From DHVE2 group archaeon (GTDB lineage Archaea; Thermoplasmatota; Thermoplasmata; Thermoplasmatales; Aciduliprofundaceae), in NCBI GenBank assembly GCA_026993785.1, contig JALWRZ010000012.1, positions 61,817 through 125,816 of the forward strand: a DNA stretch of 64,000 bases. Reading direction: 5' to 3'. Each line of letters opens with the position of its first letter. The first letter of the stretch is position 1. Below the pieces are notes generated by a model. That model ran no database searches. It was given only the letters and a program-made list of their open reading frames with translations, and was not told where the DNA came from. The translations under genes and the position numbers were made by a program. Positions 19,905 to 28,454 of this stretch are shown here, in pieces.

Positions 19905-21013
19905 TGTGATCCCTCCATTATAGATTTGAGCTTTTCAATTGCATGCCGCATATCTGCAAAGGCATGAATACCCGCGTCTGCCAGCATCTTGCGTCCCTCT
20001 TCCTCGTGCACTCCGCTCAACCGAACAACAATTGGGAGATCGATTTTGAACTCATCCTTCGCTGCGATTATTCCCTGGGCAACCGTATCGCACTTGGTTA
20101 CACCACCGAATATGTTCACTAAGATGGCCTGGGGATTGGCTTTAAGAACGTAACGGAACGCGTTCTTGGTGATATCCACACTATCGGTGCCACCCAAATC
20201 CAGAAAGTTCCTGGGTTTGAGTCCATAGAGAAGCAGGGTATCTAACGTGGCCATAGTCAATCCTGCACCGTTGGCTATCACACCTATATTTCCGTCGAGT
20301 TCCACGAAGGCATATCCTGCTTTGTTTGCTTCTAATTCCAGTGGCGTTTTCTCCTCCGCGTTCTCCTCCAGGTCAGGATGTCTGTAAAGGGAGTCTGTGT
20401 CAATCACAACCTTGGAGTCCGCCGCTATAAGCTTTCCTTCACTCAGAACAAGGGGATTGATCTCCACCAATTCCGCATCGTACTCCCGGAAAAGACGATA
20501 TAGATTGATGAGAATCTTTGTGAATTGCTTTGCGAGATCCCCGGAGAATCCCATTTTTTTGGATAGAATGCGACCCACAAAGGGCTGTACACCGATCTCG
20601 GGATTTACGGAATACTTGTAAATTTTCTCATCGGGTACACTTTCTATTTCAACACCGCCCTCCGGTGAGGCCATGATGAGCGGTGCTCGCGTGCTTCTAT
20701 CAATGAGGATACTAAGGTAATACTCCTTCTCGATTTTCAGCTTCTCTTCCACGAGAACTGCATGTACCTTGTGTCCCTTGATTTCCATTGCCAGAATCTC
20801 CCTAGCTTTCTGGCGAGCTTCTTCAACACTGGATGCAAATTTTACACCCCCGCTTTTGCCACGACCCCCGGTGAGAACCTGGGCCTTCACCACTACTTCT
20901 CCTTCCACATTCACGATATCTTCAGGCTTATAAGCTACGAATCCCTGGGGTGTTGGTACCCCGTATTTTCTGAATAGCTCTTTTCCTTGATACTCGTATA
21001 GATTCATCCTCAC
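19901..21013 (-). CDS. sucC: Succinyl-CoA ligase beta subunit
   Basis: ATP-grasp start 'MNLYEYQGKELFRKYGVPTPQG'; 'NFLDLGGTDS', 'NIFGGVTKCD'; overlaps sucD. Confidence 0.95.
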   Translation of the reverse strand: MRMNLYEYQGKELFRKYGVPTPQGFVAYKPEDIVNVEGEVVVKAQVLTGGRGKSGGVKFASSVEEARQKAREILAMEIKGHKVHAVLVEEKLKIEKEYYLSILIDRSTRAPLIMASPEGGVEIESVPDEKIYKYSVNPEIGVQPFVGRILSKKMGFSGDLAKQFTKILINLYRLFREYDAELVEINPLVLSEGKLIAADSKVVIDTDSLYRHPDLEENAEEKTPLELEANKAGYAFVELDGNIGVIANGAGLTMATLDTLLLYGLKPRNFLDLGGTDSVDITKNAFRYVLKANPQAILVNIFGGVTKCDTVAQGIIAAKDEFKIDLPIVVRLSGVHEEEGRKMLADAGIHAFADMRHAIEKLKSIMEGSQ

Positions 21014-22323
21014 ACCTCCTTTATCAATCCGTTCTCCATAAGGAGTTTGAGAGATTTACGAGATCTTTCAATAATCTCCTTTGCATTCTCATACTCTTCA
21101 TCCCAAGTGATATATCTTCTCGCCACTCCTGCCTCCAGGGCCGCTACTGCTACGGTAGCTGCTTCCCTGGGAAATATATCCCAGTTCTCCATGGTGGGTA
21201 GGATTTTGTCCTCGTGTAACCCTTCCTCCTCACCCACTCTGGCAAGCTCATAGGCAGCTGCTACCGCCATGCTATCAGTAATCGTAGTTGCCCGAACATC
21301 TAATGCTCCCCTGAATATTCCCGGGAATCCCAGGGAGTTATTTATCTGATTGGGAAAATCTGAGCGTCCCGTGCCCACTATTCTCGCTCCAGCTTCCTTA
21401 GCCTCATCGGGCCATATTTCAGGCACAGGATTCGCGAGGGGGAACACTATAGCATCATCGTTCATCTTAGCGATCCACTCCTTCTTTATAACGCCAGGAC
21501 CCGGACGGGTAAAGGAGATAAGAATATCCGCGTCTTTGAGCGCTTCTTCCGGGCCACCCATCACATTGTCCCTATTGGTTTTTCTGAGTAGGCATCCTCT
21601 GTAGGGGAACAATCTCGCAAGATCCATATGCTGATGGAGCACCGTGGGTTCGCGATTTACAAGCTCTACCACCCTAATATTTCCGGGATCTACACCTGCC
21701 TCGATGAGCAATCTTATAACGGCGAATCCCGCAGCACCTGCTCCAAAGGATGCAACCACAACATCCTCAAGTTTCTTGCCCACAATTTTAAGTGCGTTTA
21801 TCACCGCGGCAAGAACCACTGTGGCTGTTCCCTGCTGATCATCGTGCCACACCGGTATATCCAGCTCCTTGCGAAGGCGATCAAGGATGTAAAAGCATTT
21901 GGGCGAAGAAATATCCTCTAAGTTGATCCCTCCAAAGGAGGGGGCTATAAGTTTGACAACCTCTATGAACTTGTCGGGATTCTTCGTATCAATCATTATG
22001 GGAAAGGCGTCCACACCTCCAAAATGCTTGAAAAGGAGAGATTTGCCCTCCATTACAGGCAATCCTGCAAGAGGCCCGATATCTCCAAGACCAAGAATGC
22101 GGGTGGCATCGCTTATAACGGCGACGGTGTTTCCCTTATTTGTGTATTCATAAACCTTCTCCCTATCTTCCTTTATCTCCTTGCAGGGCTCAGCCACACC
22201 TGGCGTGTACCAAATGCTCAGATCAGAGAGATTCCTAACCGGAACCTTGGAAAATACCTGAATTTTGCCACGATACCTGCGATGCAATTCCTTAGCCTTT
22301 TCCTTTAGAGCTTCATCTGTCAT
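21010..22323 (-). CDS. Malic enzyme (oxaloacetate-decarboxylating)
   Basis: 'SIWYTPGVAEPCKEI', 'FGGINLEDISSPKCFYI', 'VWHDDQQGTATV', 'FGAGAAGFA'. Confidence 0.92.
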   Translation of the reverse strand: MTDEALKEKAKELHRRYRGKIQVFSKVPVRNLSDLSIWYTPGVAEPCKEIKEDREKVYEYTNKGNTVAVISDATRILGLGDIGPLAGLPVMEGKSLLFKHFGGVDAFPIMIDTKNPDKFIEVVKLIAPSFGGINLEDISSPKCFYILDRLRKELDIPVWHDDQQGTATVVLAAVINALKIVGKKLEDVVVASFGAGAAGFAVIRLLIEAGVDPGNIRVVELVNREPTVLHQHMDLARLFPYRGCLLRKTNRDNVMGGPEEALKDADILISFTRPGPGVIKKEWIAKMNDDAIVFPLANPVPEIWPDEAKEAGARIVGTGRSDFPNQINNSLGFPGIFRGALDVRATTITDSMAVAAAYELARVGEEEGLHEDKILPTMENWDIFPREAATVAVAALEAGVARRYITWDEEYENAKEIIERSRKSLKLLMENGLIKEV

Positions 22324-22354
22324 TTTTATCGCCGCTATGGTATTGCTTCATGCC

Positions 22355-22362
22355 GTATATAC
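22355..22362 (-). promoter_or_regulatory. Putative TATA box of the malic enzyme-sucCD unit
   Basis: Minus-strand GGTATATACGG about 30 nt upstream of the malic enzyme ATG in the 44-nt gap after the LutB-like gene. Confidence 0.5.
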
Positions 22363-22367
22363 CTTTT

Positions 22368-23648
22368 CTATTGCACTTCCTTGGCAAATTCCTCGATTTC
22401 CTTGGCAAAGTCACGCACGATCTTTGGAACATAGCCCTCCTTGCGGGCATCATTGCGCAGCTTGGATATCATCGCAGGGATATCTATATTAAGGGGACAC
22501 ATGACTTTGCATTTTCCGCAGCGCACACAGGTGTATGCGATGGGACTAGCCTTTTCCAAACCTACCGTGGTGAATGCGTCCCATATAGCTCCGATTCCAC
22601 CCATATACTGCTGCCCAAAATAACCGGCGGTTACCGCATAAACTGGACATTCGTAGAGGCATGTGCCGCAGCGTAGGCAGTAAAGAGCCTCTTGATAGCC
22701 AGAATCACGCATCCTTGTCCTTCCATTGTCAAGAAGTATGACATGAAGCTCCTTTGGACCGTGGGCTCCGTAGGTGATGACCTTCTCTATATCCCCCGTC
22801 TTGCTCGGTCCGGATATAAGATTAACATACGCAGGCACCGTATAATTTGCGTATCTCCATGTAACCTCTGTTACCTTAAAGGCATCCTCAATGGTAGGCA
22901 CGATTTTCTCTACGCCGACAATCGCGATTTGCACAGGAGGTGCTCCTATGCTCAGCCTTGCATTTCCCTCATTTTCAATTATGAACATCGTACCCGTATC
23001 AGCGGCTAGCGCATTGGCTCCATTTATACCTATATCTGCGTTAAAGAACTTATCGCGCAGAAATTTACGGACAGTTTCCACCATCTTAGGAATATCCCTC
23101 TCATCCAGGTCCTCCGTTATTATACCATGCTCCTTCATGAATTTGCTTAAAAGCTTTGCCACATCCTCCCGTGGAACGTTTATAGCTGGGGCTAGGATAT
23201 GTGTGGGTCTAGTGCCCATCAATTGCACAATAAACTCGCCTAGATCAGTTTCGTAAACTTCGTTACCCAGTTCCTCCAGGAATCCTCGGAGGTCTATTTC
23301 CTCGCTCGTTAAACTCTTGCTCTTCACAATCAATTTTCCGCTGCCCACTAATTTTTTGAAGATTTCCAGCGCTTCCTCTTTGCTCTTGGCGTAATAACAG
23401 TGACCGTGATTGCGCTCTATGCTCTCGCATGCCTTCTTTATTAACTCGTCCATATGCTCTATGCTATATTCCTTTATCTTGCGAACTTCTTTAGCTAGTT
23501 CAATACTATGAGGGAACATACTCAACGCATTTCTTCGATTGTTCTCAAAAGCCTTAATCGCACGGGATAGTGCGATGCGAACCTTTTCGCTCTTTGCCCC
23601 GTATTCAACGATGCGGTTAACATATTCCCTGTAAACTTCGTCAATCAT
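22368..23648 (-). CDS. LutB-like LUD-domain iron-sulfur protein
   Basis: N-terminal LUD domain, then 'CLRCGTCLYECPVYAVTAGYFGQQYMGGIGAIWDA' and 'CVRCGKCKVMCPLNIDIP'. Confidence 0.85.
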   Translation of the reverse strand: MIDEVYREYVNRIVEYGAKSEKVRIALSRAIKAFENNRRNALSMFPHSIELAKEVRKIKEYSIEHMDELIKKACESIERNHGHCYYAKSKEEALEIFKKLVGSGKLIVKSKSLTSEEIDLRGFLEELGNEVYETDLGEFIVQLMGTRPTHILAPAINVPREDVAKLLSKFMKEHGIITEDLDERDIPKMVETVRKFLRDKFFNADIGINGANALAADTGTMFIIENEGNARLSIGAPPVQIAIVGVEKIVPTIEDAFKVTEVTWRYANYTVPAYVNLISGPSKTGDIEKVITYGAHGPKELHVILLDNGRTRMRDSGYQEALYCLRCGTCLYECPVYAVTAGYFGQQYMGGIGAIWDAFTTVGLEKASPIAYTCVRCGKCKVMCPLNIDIPAMISKLRNDARKEGYVPKIVRDFAKEIEEFAKEVQ

Positions 23649-24422
23649 TTACTCCACCCCCTCAAGGGCCATGTCCACAAGATTAGCATAGGCCATGGCC
23701 TTTATAGGGAATTTTCCGTGCTTCACTCCCGCCTTGAAAGCGTGATATCCATTTCCACAAGTTGATACCACTGCATCCACTTCCCTGGGCAGCGCATATT
23801 CCCGTATAACATTGCTTGCAACATAGGGCATGAGTTCAGGCAGTGTAAAATCCAGCCATCCACCGGGACACGCGGATATATCCCATGGCTTGAGATTTCT
23901 CTCCTTTACATAAAGCTCAGGGTGGTCAAAATTCAATACCTCCAATTTTGGAATCTTGGCCAGCACCTTTCTCGGCTCTTCCACAACACCCATCTTTCTT
24001 CCCAGCGTGCAACCATCATGAAGTAGGATTCTCATCGGAAGCTCCTTAAATTTAAGCTTGTCGAGGTTTTTGTAGAGGAATGTGGCCATATGCTCTATTG
24101 GCACAGGCAGTTCGTATCCTCTTTGCACAAGGAATCCGTTACGCTCCTTGCTCCAGGCGGCATAGGGTGCAGCGTAGGAAGTTAAGATCAGATCTACGTC
24201 TTCTTTGCTTACAACTTCCTCCACTTCTTTTAGAGTTGCCTTAGCTAGGGGATCCACAAGATTATCATAGCCAAGGAAGCCTATGGCCTCGGCGCATATC
24301 ACTTTGCTCTTGTGGGGCACATACTCGTGCCCCATTTTCTTAATTATCGAAACTGAGGCGTCGCAAATTTCAGGCACACCCAGGCGAGGCGATGTATCCC
24401 ACCCATAGAGAAGGATTCTCAT
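23649..24422 (-). CDS. CCG-domain-like (HdrB/LutA/SdhE-related) protein with depleted cysteine motifs
   Basis: Starts MRILLYGWDTSPRLG; 'HDGCTLGRKMG', 'ISACPGGWLDF', 'VVSTCGNGYHAF' sit where CCG proteins have C...CCG...CxxC. ORF-track start 24512 overlaps the upstream gene; ATG at 24422 preferred. Confidence 0.65.
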   Translation of the reverse strand: MRILLYGWDTSPRLGVPEICDASVSIIKKMGHEYVPHKSKVICAEAIGFLGYDNLVDPLAKATLKEVEEVVSKEDVDLILTSYAAPYAAWSKERNGFLVQRGYELPVPIEHMATFLYKNLDKLKFKELPMRILLHDGCTLGRKMGVVEEPRKVLAKIPKLEVLNFDHPELYVKERNLKPWDISACPGGWLDFTLPELMPYVASNVIREYALPREVDAVVSTCGNGYHAFKAGVKHGKFPIKAMAYANLVDMALEGVE

Positions 24423-24427
24423 TTTCC

Positions 24428-26125
24428 TCACTCCAGAATTGGTAAATCGATTTTCCTCGCCAGAGCCCTCTTTCCGCGGTAATCTGGTAGCAGTATCGGG
24501 GAGCGACGCCACTCAGGCACACCTATACGGCGAATCTCCTCGGCGAAGAGTTTAACATGCTTCAAGGTCAATTTGCCAGGCTTACCAGAATTGCGGACCA
24601 CTTTAGCTGCGGAGATTCCTGCACGGCGTCCGAAGACATTGTAATCAAGAAGCGAGTTGCCCATGAGGCGGTTCTTACCATGCACTCCGCCCTCCACTTC
24701 TCCGCCTGCGAAGAATCTCGGATAAGGTGAGCCATCTCCTTTTATCACCTGGGCATTGGCATTTATTTCTACGCCACCATTCTGATAGTGCAGCGTGGGG
24801 AACACAAGTATCGGGTCCTTGGTCATATCTATGCCAAATCTCTTATACATACGATACATAGCATCCAAGTTCTTGCGTATAGCACCTTCACCCTGCAATT
24901 CTTCAATCATCGGGGAATCGAGCCACACACCCCGCATTCCCGTGGGTGTTTTCACGCAATTGTTGCGGCCGTAGCATTCCCTTATGAACATGGCAGCCTC
25001 TACGTCTCTCGGCTCCAGAGGGAACACAAATCTTTCTCCGTATTTATTTACGGGAGTTGCACCCATAGCGCGGACCTTCTCCGTTATAAGTAATCCCACA
25101 ATCTGCTCCGGATAAGCAGCGCCTGTGGGATGATACTGCACGGAATCCAGATCTCTCAATCTCGCACCTGCACGATAGGCCATAACAAGGCCATCCGCCG
25201 TAGCTCCATAATGATTCGTCGTAGGGAACCCTCTTATGTGCAATCTGCCCCAGCCTCCAGTAGCAAGCACTGTTGCCTTAGCTCGCACAACGTAATACTC
25301 TTTGGTTTCCATATTCCAGAGGATGGCCCCACCTATCTCGCCATCTTCGGTGGTTATCAGCTCCACGGCGGGGGAGAATTCGAGTACAGGTATTCCACGA
25401 TTTCTTGCCTCGTCGCGTATCACACGCATAATCTCCATTCCTGTGTAATCCTTGGCGGAGTGCAATCTCTTGCGTGAGGTGCCTCCACCCCATCTCTCTA
25501 TGAAATTGCCTTTCTCATCCTTATCGTACATCACACCCAGTTCTTCGTGCCATTTTATAATGAGGGGAGCATCTTCTGTGAGTGCCTTCACCAGCTCATG
25601 TTTGTTGGCAAAATGGCCACCACCAACCACATCAAAGTAGTGAATAATAGGTGAGTCCCAGGGTCGATCGGCCGCTTGAATTCCGCCCTGAGCCATCATG
25701 GAATTTGCGTCTCCATGCCTCAATTTTGTCGCTATCAGTATATTCTCGGCAGGCACTCCCTCATAATTAGCCCAGAGAGCGGCGACGGTTCCTGCACCGC
25801 CACCTCCTATTATGAGAACATCCACATCGTAATCAATATCGCTCAAATCCACATCGTCAGGATTCAATGCAGGCCATGCCTCAAGAATATCAGCCACTTC
25901 ATTTGGTACTATTTCGCCGCGATTTACACCCACCTGTAGTTCTCTCTTTCCTCCAGGTGCGTAATCTGGATGGAATTTGTTAAGAACTTCCGCTCTTTCT
26001 TCTTCGCTGAGCGCAAGTTCTTTTTCCTTTTCTTTCTCCTTTATCCTCTGATCCCTTGTCTTTTCAACCATCTCGATGCTTTCACGCATATATTCAGGAT
26101 AACCTCTAATCAGTTTCAGTGTCAT
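24428..26125 (-). CDS. Fumarate reductase/succinate dehydrogenase-type flavoprotein (possibly thiol:fumarate reductase A-like)
   Basis: FAD motif 'DVLIIGGGGAGTVAALWA', 'ANSMMAQGGIQA', 'VQYHPTGAAYPE', 'LHYQNGGVEIN', 'GGEVEGGVHGKNRLMGNSLLD'. Confidence 0.88.
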   Translation of the reverse strand: MTLKLIRGYPEYMRESIEMVEKTRDQRIKEKEKEKELALSEEERAEVLNKFHPDYAPGGKRELQVGVNRGEIVPNEVADILEAWPALNPDDVDLSDIDYDVDVLIIGGGGAGTVAALWANYEGVPAENILIATKLRHGDANSMMAQGGIQAADRPWDSPIIHYFDVVGGGHFANKHELVKALTEDAPLIIKWHEELGVMYDKDEKGNFIERWGGGTSRKRLHSAKDYTGMEIMRVIRDEARNRGIPVLEFSPAVELITTEDGEIGGAILWNMETKEYYVVRAKATVLATGGWGRLHIRGFPTTNHYGATADGLVMAYRAGARLRDLDSVQYHPTGAAYPEQIVGLLITEKVRAMGATPVNKYGERFVFPLEPRDVEAAMFIRECYGRNNCVKTPTGMRGVWLDSPMIEELQGEGAIRKNLDAMYRMYKRFGIDMTKDPILVFPTLHYQNGGVEINANAQVIKGDGSPYPRFFAGGEVEGGVHGKNRLMGNSLLDYNVFGRRAGISAAKVVRNSGKPGKLTLKHVKLFAEEIRRIGVPEWRRSPILLPDYRGKRALARKIDLPILE

Positions 26126-26126
26126 G

Positions 26127-26951
26127 TTAATCCTCTCCTATTAATTCTAATGGGTCTTCAATTCTTTTCTCCTCTTTCTCACGACCTTCAGTAAGAAGCT
26201 GGTAGTAAAGATCCTTAAACTTATCAGGCTCTTCTTCACGCATCTTCTTCACCAATTCATAAGCCTTCTCGTACATTCCGCTCTCTATCTCCTTCAGCCT
26301 TCTCCTAAGCCAGGGACTCTTAGGAAGCATGTATTTGCCGTATATTCTGCGGGCGAACTGAGCCATATGGTAGTGTTGAATCTCGGCCGGGCAGCGAAGG
26401 GTGCACAACCCGCACTGAATGCAATCGAAGCTCAACTCCGCAACTCTCTTTATATCTCCACGTATTCCTGCCTGAATATAATACATCACATCCAGTTCCT
26501 GCGGGCATGCTTTGGTACAGGTGTTGCAAGAGACGCATCTTGCAATCTCTGGATAGTATTCCAGAAGGATATTGGGTGAGGGTTTGACCTTCTCCATATC
26601 GTAGGTTGCCTTGTTTGCAGGCACAAAGGGGATCTGGGCAAGATACATTCCGTCTTCCACAGTGGTTTGACATGCCAATGCTGTTCTGAATCTATATTCT
26701 CCCTTCTTTCTGTAGATGGTGGCGCAGGCACCACAGAATCCCGCACGGCAGCCAGCACCTCGGATATATCTGTAGCCCGCATATTCTAACGCTTTCATAA
26801 TTGTCAGGCCTGCGGGCACCTTATAGGGCTTACCCATCACATATATCGTCACCCAGTGCTCCACCTCCTCAGGGGGGGATGCTGCCTTCTTTATCTCCTC
26901 CATTATTTTCTCGCTATCCACATCAAGCAGCTCAACCTTCTTACCCATCAC
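26127..26951 (-). CDS. Succinate dehydrogenase/fumarate reductase-type iron-sulfur subunit
   Basis: 2Fe-2S-type motif 'GAGCRAGFCGACATIY' and two 4Fe-4S-type motifs 'CVSCNTCTKACP', 'CIQCGLCTLRCP'. Confidence 0.88.
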   Translation of the reverse strand: MMGKKVELLDVDSEKIMEEIKKAASPPEEVEHWVTIYVMGKPYKVPAGLTIMKALEYAGYRYIRGAGCRAGFCGACATIYRKKGEYRFRTALACQTTVEDGMYLAQIPFVPANKATYDMEKVKPSPNILLEYYPEIARCVSCNTCTKACPQELDVMYYIQAGIRGDIKRVAELSFDCIQCGLCTLRCPAEIQHYHMAQFARRIYGKYMLPKSPWLRRRLKEIESGMYEKAYELVKKMREEEPDKFKDLYYQLLTEGREKEEKRIEDPLELIGED

Positions 26952-28015
26952 TCCTCACCCCCTAACAGACCCTCGAATTCATGCAGTTCATCTTCGCGGA
27001 AGTCCATAACAGGCGGGATATCATCATTAACGCCAGGCTTGTAATCAAAGACCTTCTGCAGGTCGTTGCCTACTATTCCGAACAGACGATAAAGCGGGAT
27101 ATCCATTGGGCATGCCTGCTGACACAGACCGCAGCCTATACAGGAGGTTCCCATATGTATAAGCCTCCCTATGTGGAATAGCGTCTTATCTGTAGGAAGC
27201 CTGATTCCATCCTTGTCGTCTGCCCAGTTGAAATACTTGGAAGATTCATAGTCGAACACACTATGATCTTCGAAGAAGCACTCCTTGCAGAAGCATATGG
27301 GGCACATATCCTTGCAGTTGTGGCAGTTAAGGCAGGAGGAAAGGAACTCTTCTATGCCCTTCCTTCCGCCTGTTATGCGCTCCTCCTCAAGCCACTTCTC
27401 ACGGCGCTCACGATGCATTTTAATCCATTCGTCGGCGTTGCGGGAACCCTCCTGAATACCCATGGCCGCAAGAAATTCTTTACCGATATCGCTCAGGGAG
27501 AAGAACACGGGCTCTTTTGCATTTACAAGTCCCAGAGCTATATCTCCCACACCGGGAATCGGCGCAGGATATTCACATACTTTGCAGGAATCACGTATCT
27601 TATCGCTTTTTCCCCCTTTCTTTATCTCTTCTATAAGTTCCTCCACGGGTACCTTATCATATTTGTAATTCCTGGCATGAATTGTGCCCGGACAATCGTA
27701 GGTCAGCACAATAATATTCTCAGGATTAATCTGATTGAATTTCACAAGCTCCTTAAAGGTTCTCGTCTCACAGGGTCTAAGGATTGCAAGCATCCTTCTC
27801 TCGGCCTTTTTAAGTTTTGTGATGCGGCGGAGCATGTCCGCACCGTTCCACTGCATCACAGGGGCAATAGGAGTTAGCTTATCTACATCCTCCTTCTTGG
27901 TGATAAGCGCATAGGTATACGAATCCTGTGTGGCTGCAGGAGCCATGACCGCCTCTATGAGGCCCTTTTCAAAGGCATCCTTGAGGAATTTCTTCAGCAA
28001 TTCATTTTCACTCAA
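26948..28015 (-). CDS. FrhB/FdhB-like iron-sulfur flavoprotein (coenzyme F420 hydrogenase beta-subunit family)
   Basis: 'ILRPCETRTFKELVKF', 'CLNCHNCKDMCPICFCKECFFE', 'CIGCGLCQQACPMDIP'. Likely TTG start at 28015 after GGAGGTGA; ORF-track ATG is 28090. Confidence 0.8.
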   Translation of the reverse strand: MSENELLKKFLKDAFEKGLIEAVMAPAATQDSYTYALITKKEDVDKLTPIAPVMQWNGADMLRRITKLKKAERRMLAILRPCETRTFKELVKFNQINPENIIVLTYDCPGTIHARNYKYDKVPVEELIEEIKKGGKSDKIRDSCKVCEYPAPIPGVGDIALGLVNAKEPVFFSLSDIGKEFLAAMGIQEGSRNADEWIKMHRERREKWLEEERITGGRKGIEEFLSSCLNCHNCKDMCPICFCKECFFEDHSVFDYESSKYFNWADDKDGIRLPTDKTLFHIGRLIHMGTSCIGCGLCQQACPMDIPLYRLFGIVGNDLQKVFDYKPGVNDDIPPVMDFREDELHEFEGLLGGEE

Positions 28016-28454
28016 TCTCTTCACCTCCCAAAGAATCGAGATACTTGAAATCCGATGGACCTCTCTCCCTAATATACGCGGTATATTCATTCATTACCCT
28101 TGCAAATTTGGGGCCCTCGCTTCCGGAGATCCATTCAAGGAGTACGCGGGTATCGTCGAACCCGAGACTCTTGAGCACCGTCTTAACTATGGCCACTCTT
28201 CTCCTTGCCTTGTAGTTGCCCGTGATATAATGGCAATCTCCTGGATGGCATCCTCCTAATATAGTGGCATCAGCGCCTTCTTGTAAAGCACGAATAAGGT
28301 ACACAGGATCAACGGTGGACGAGCACATAACGCGTATGGGCCTTATGTTGGGTGGATAATGCAATCTTGCAGTACCTGCAAGATCCGCTGCCGCCGAAGT
28401 ACACCAGTTGCAGAAGAAGCCCACAATCACTGGATCAAAATTTTCTTCCTTCAT
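28008..28454 (-). CDS. MvhD/FlpD-type hydrogenase delta subunit
   Basis: 'GFFCNWCTSAAADLAGTARLHYPPNIRPIRVMCSSTVDPVYLIRALQEGADATILGGCHPGDCHY' is characteristic of MvhD. Confidence 0.92.
   Translation of the reverse strand: MKEENFDPVIVGFFCNWCTSAAADLAGTARLHYPPNIRPIRVMCSSTVDPVYLIRALQEGADATILGGCHPGDCHYITGNYKARRRVAIVKTVLKSLGFDDTRVLLEWISGSEGPKFARVMNEYTAYIRERGPSDFKYLDSLGGEEIE

Noticed and set aside
22368-24422. Simple lactate utilisation (LutABC) operon
   Set aside because: LutB-like protein is present, but the CCG partner lacks canonical cysteines, no LutC is seen, and the genes are embedded in the Hdr/fumarate reductase run.
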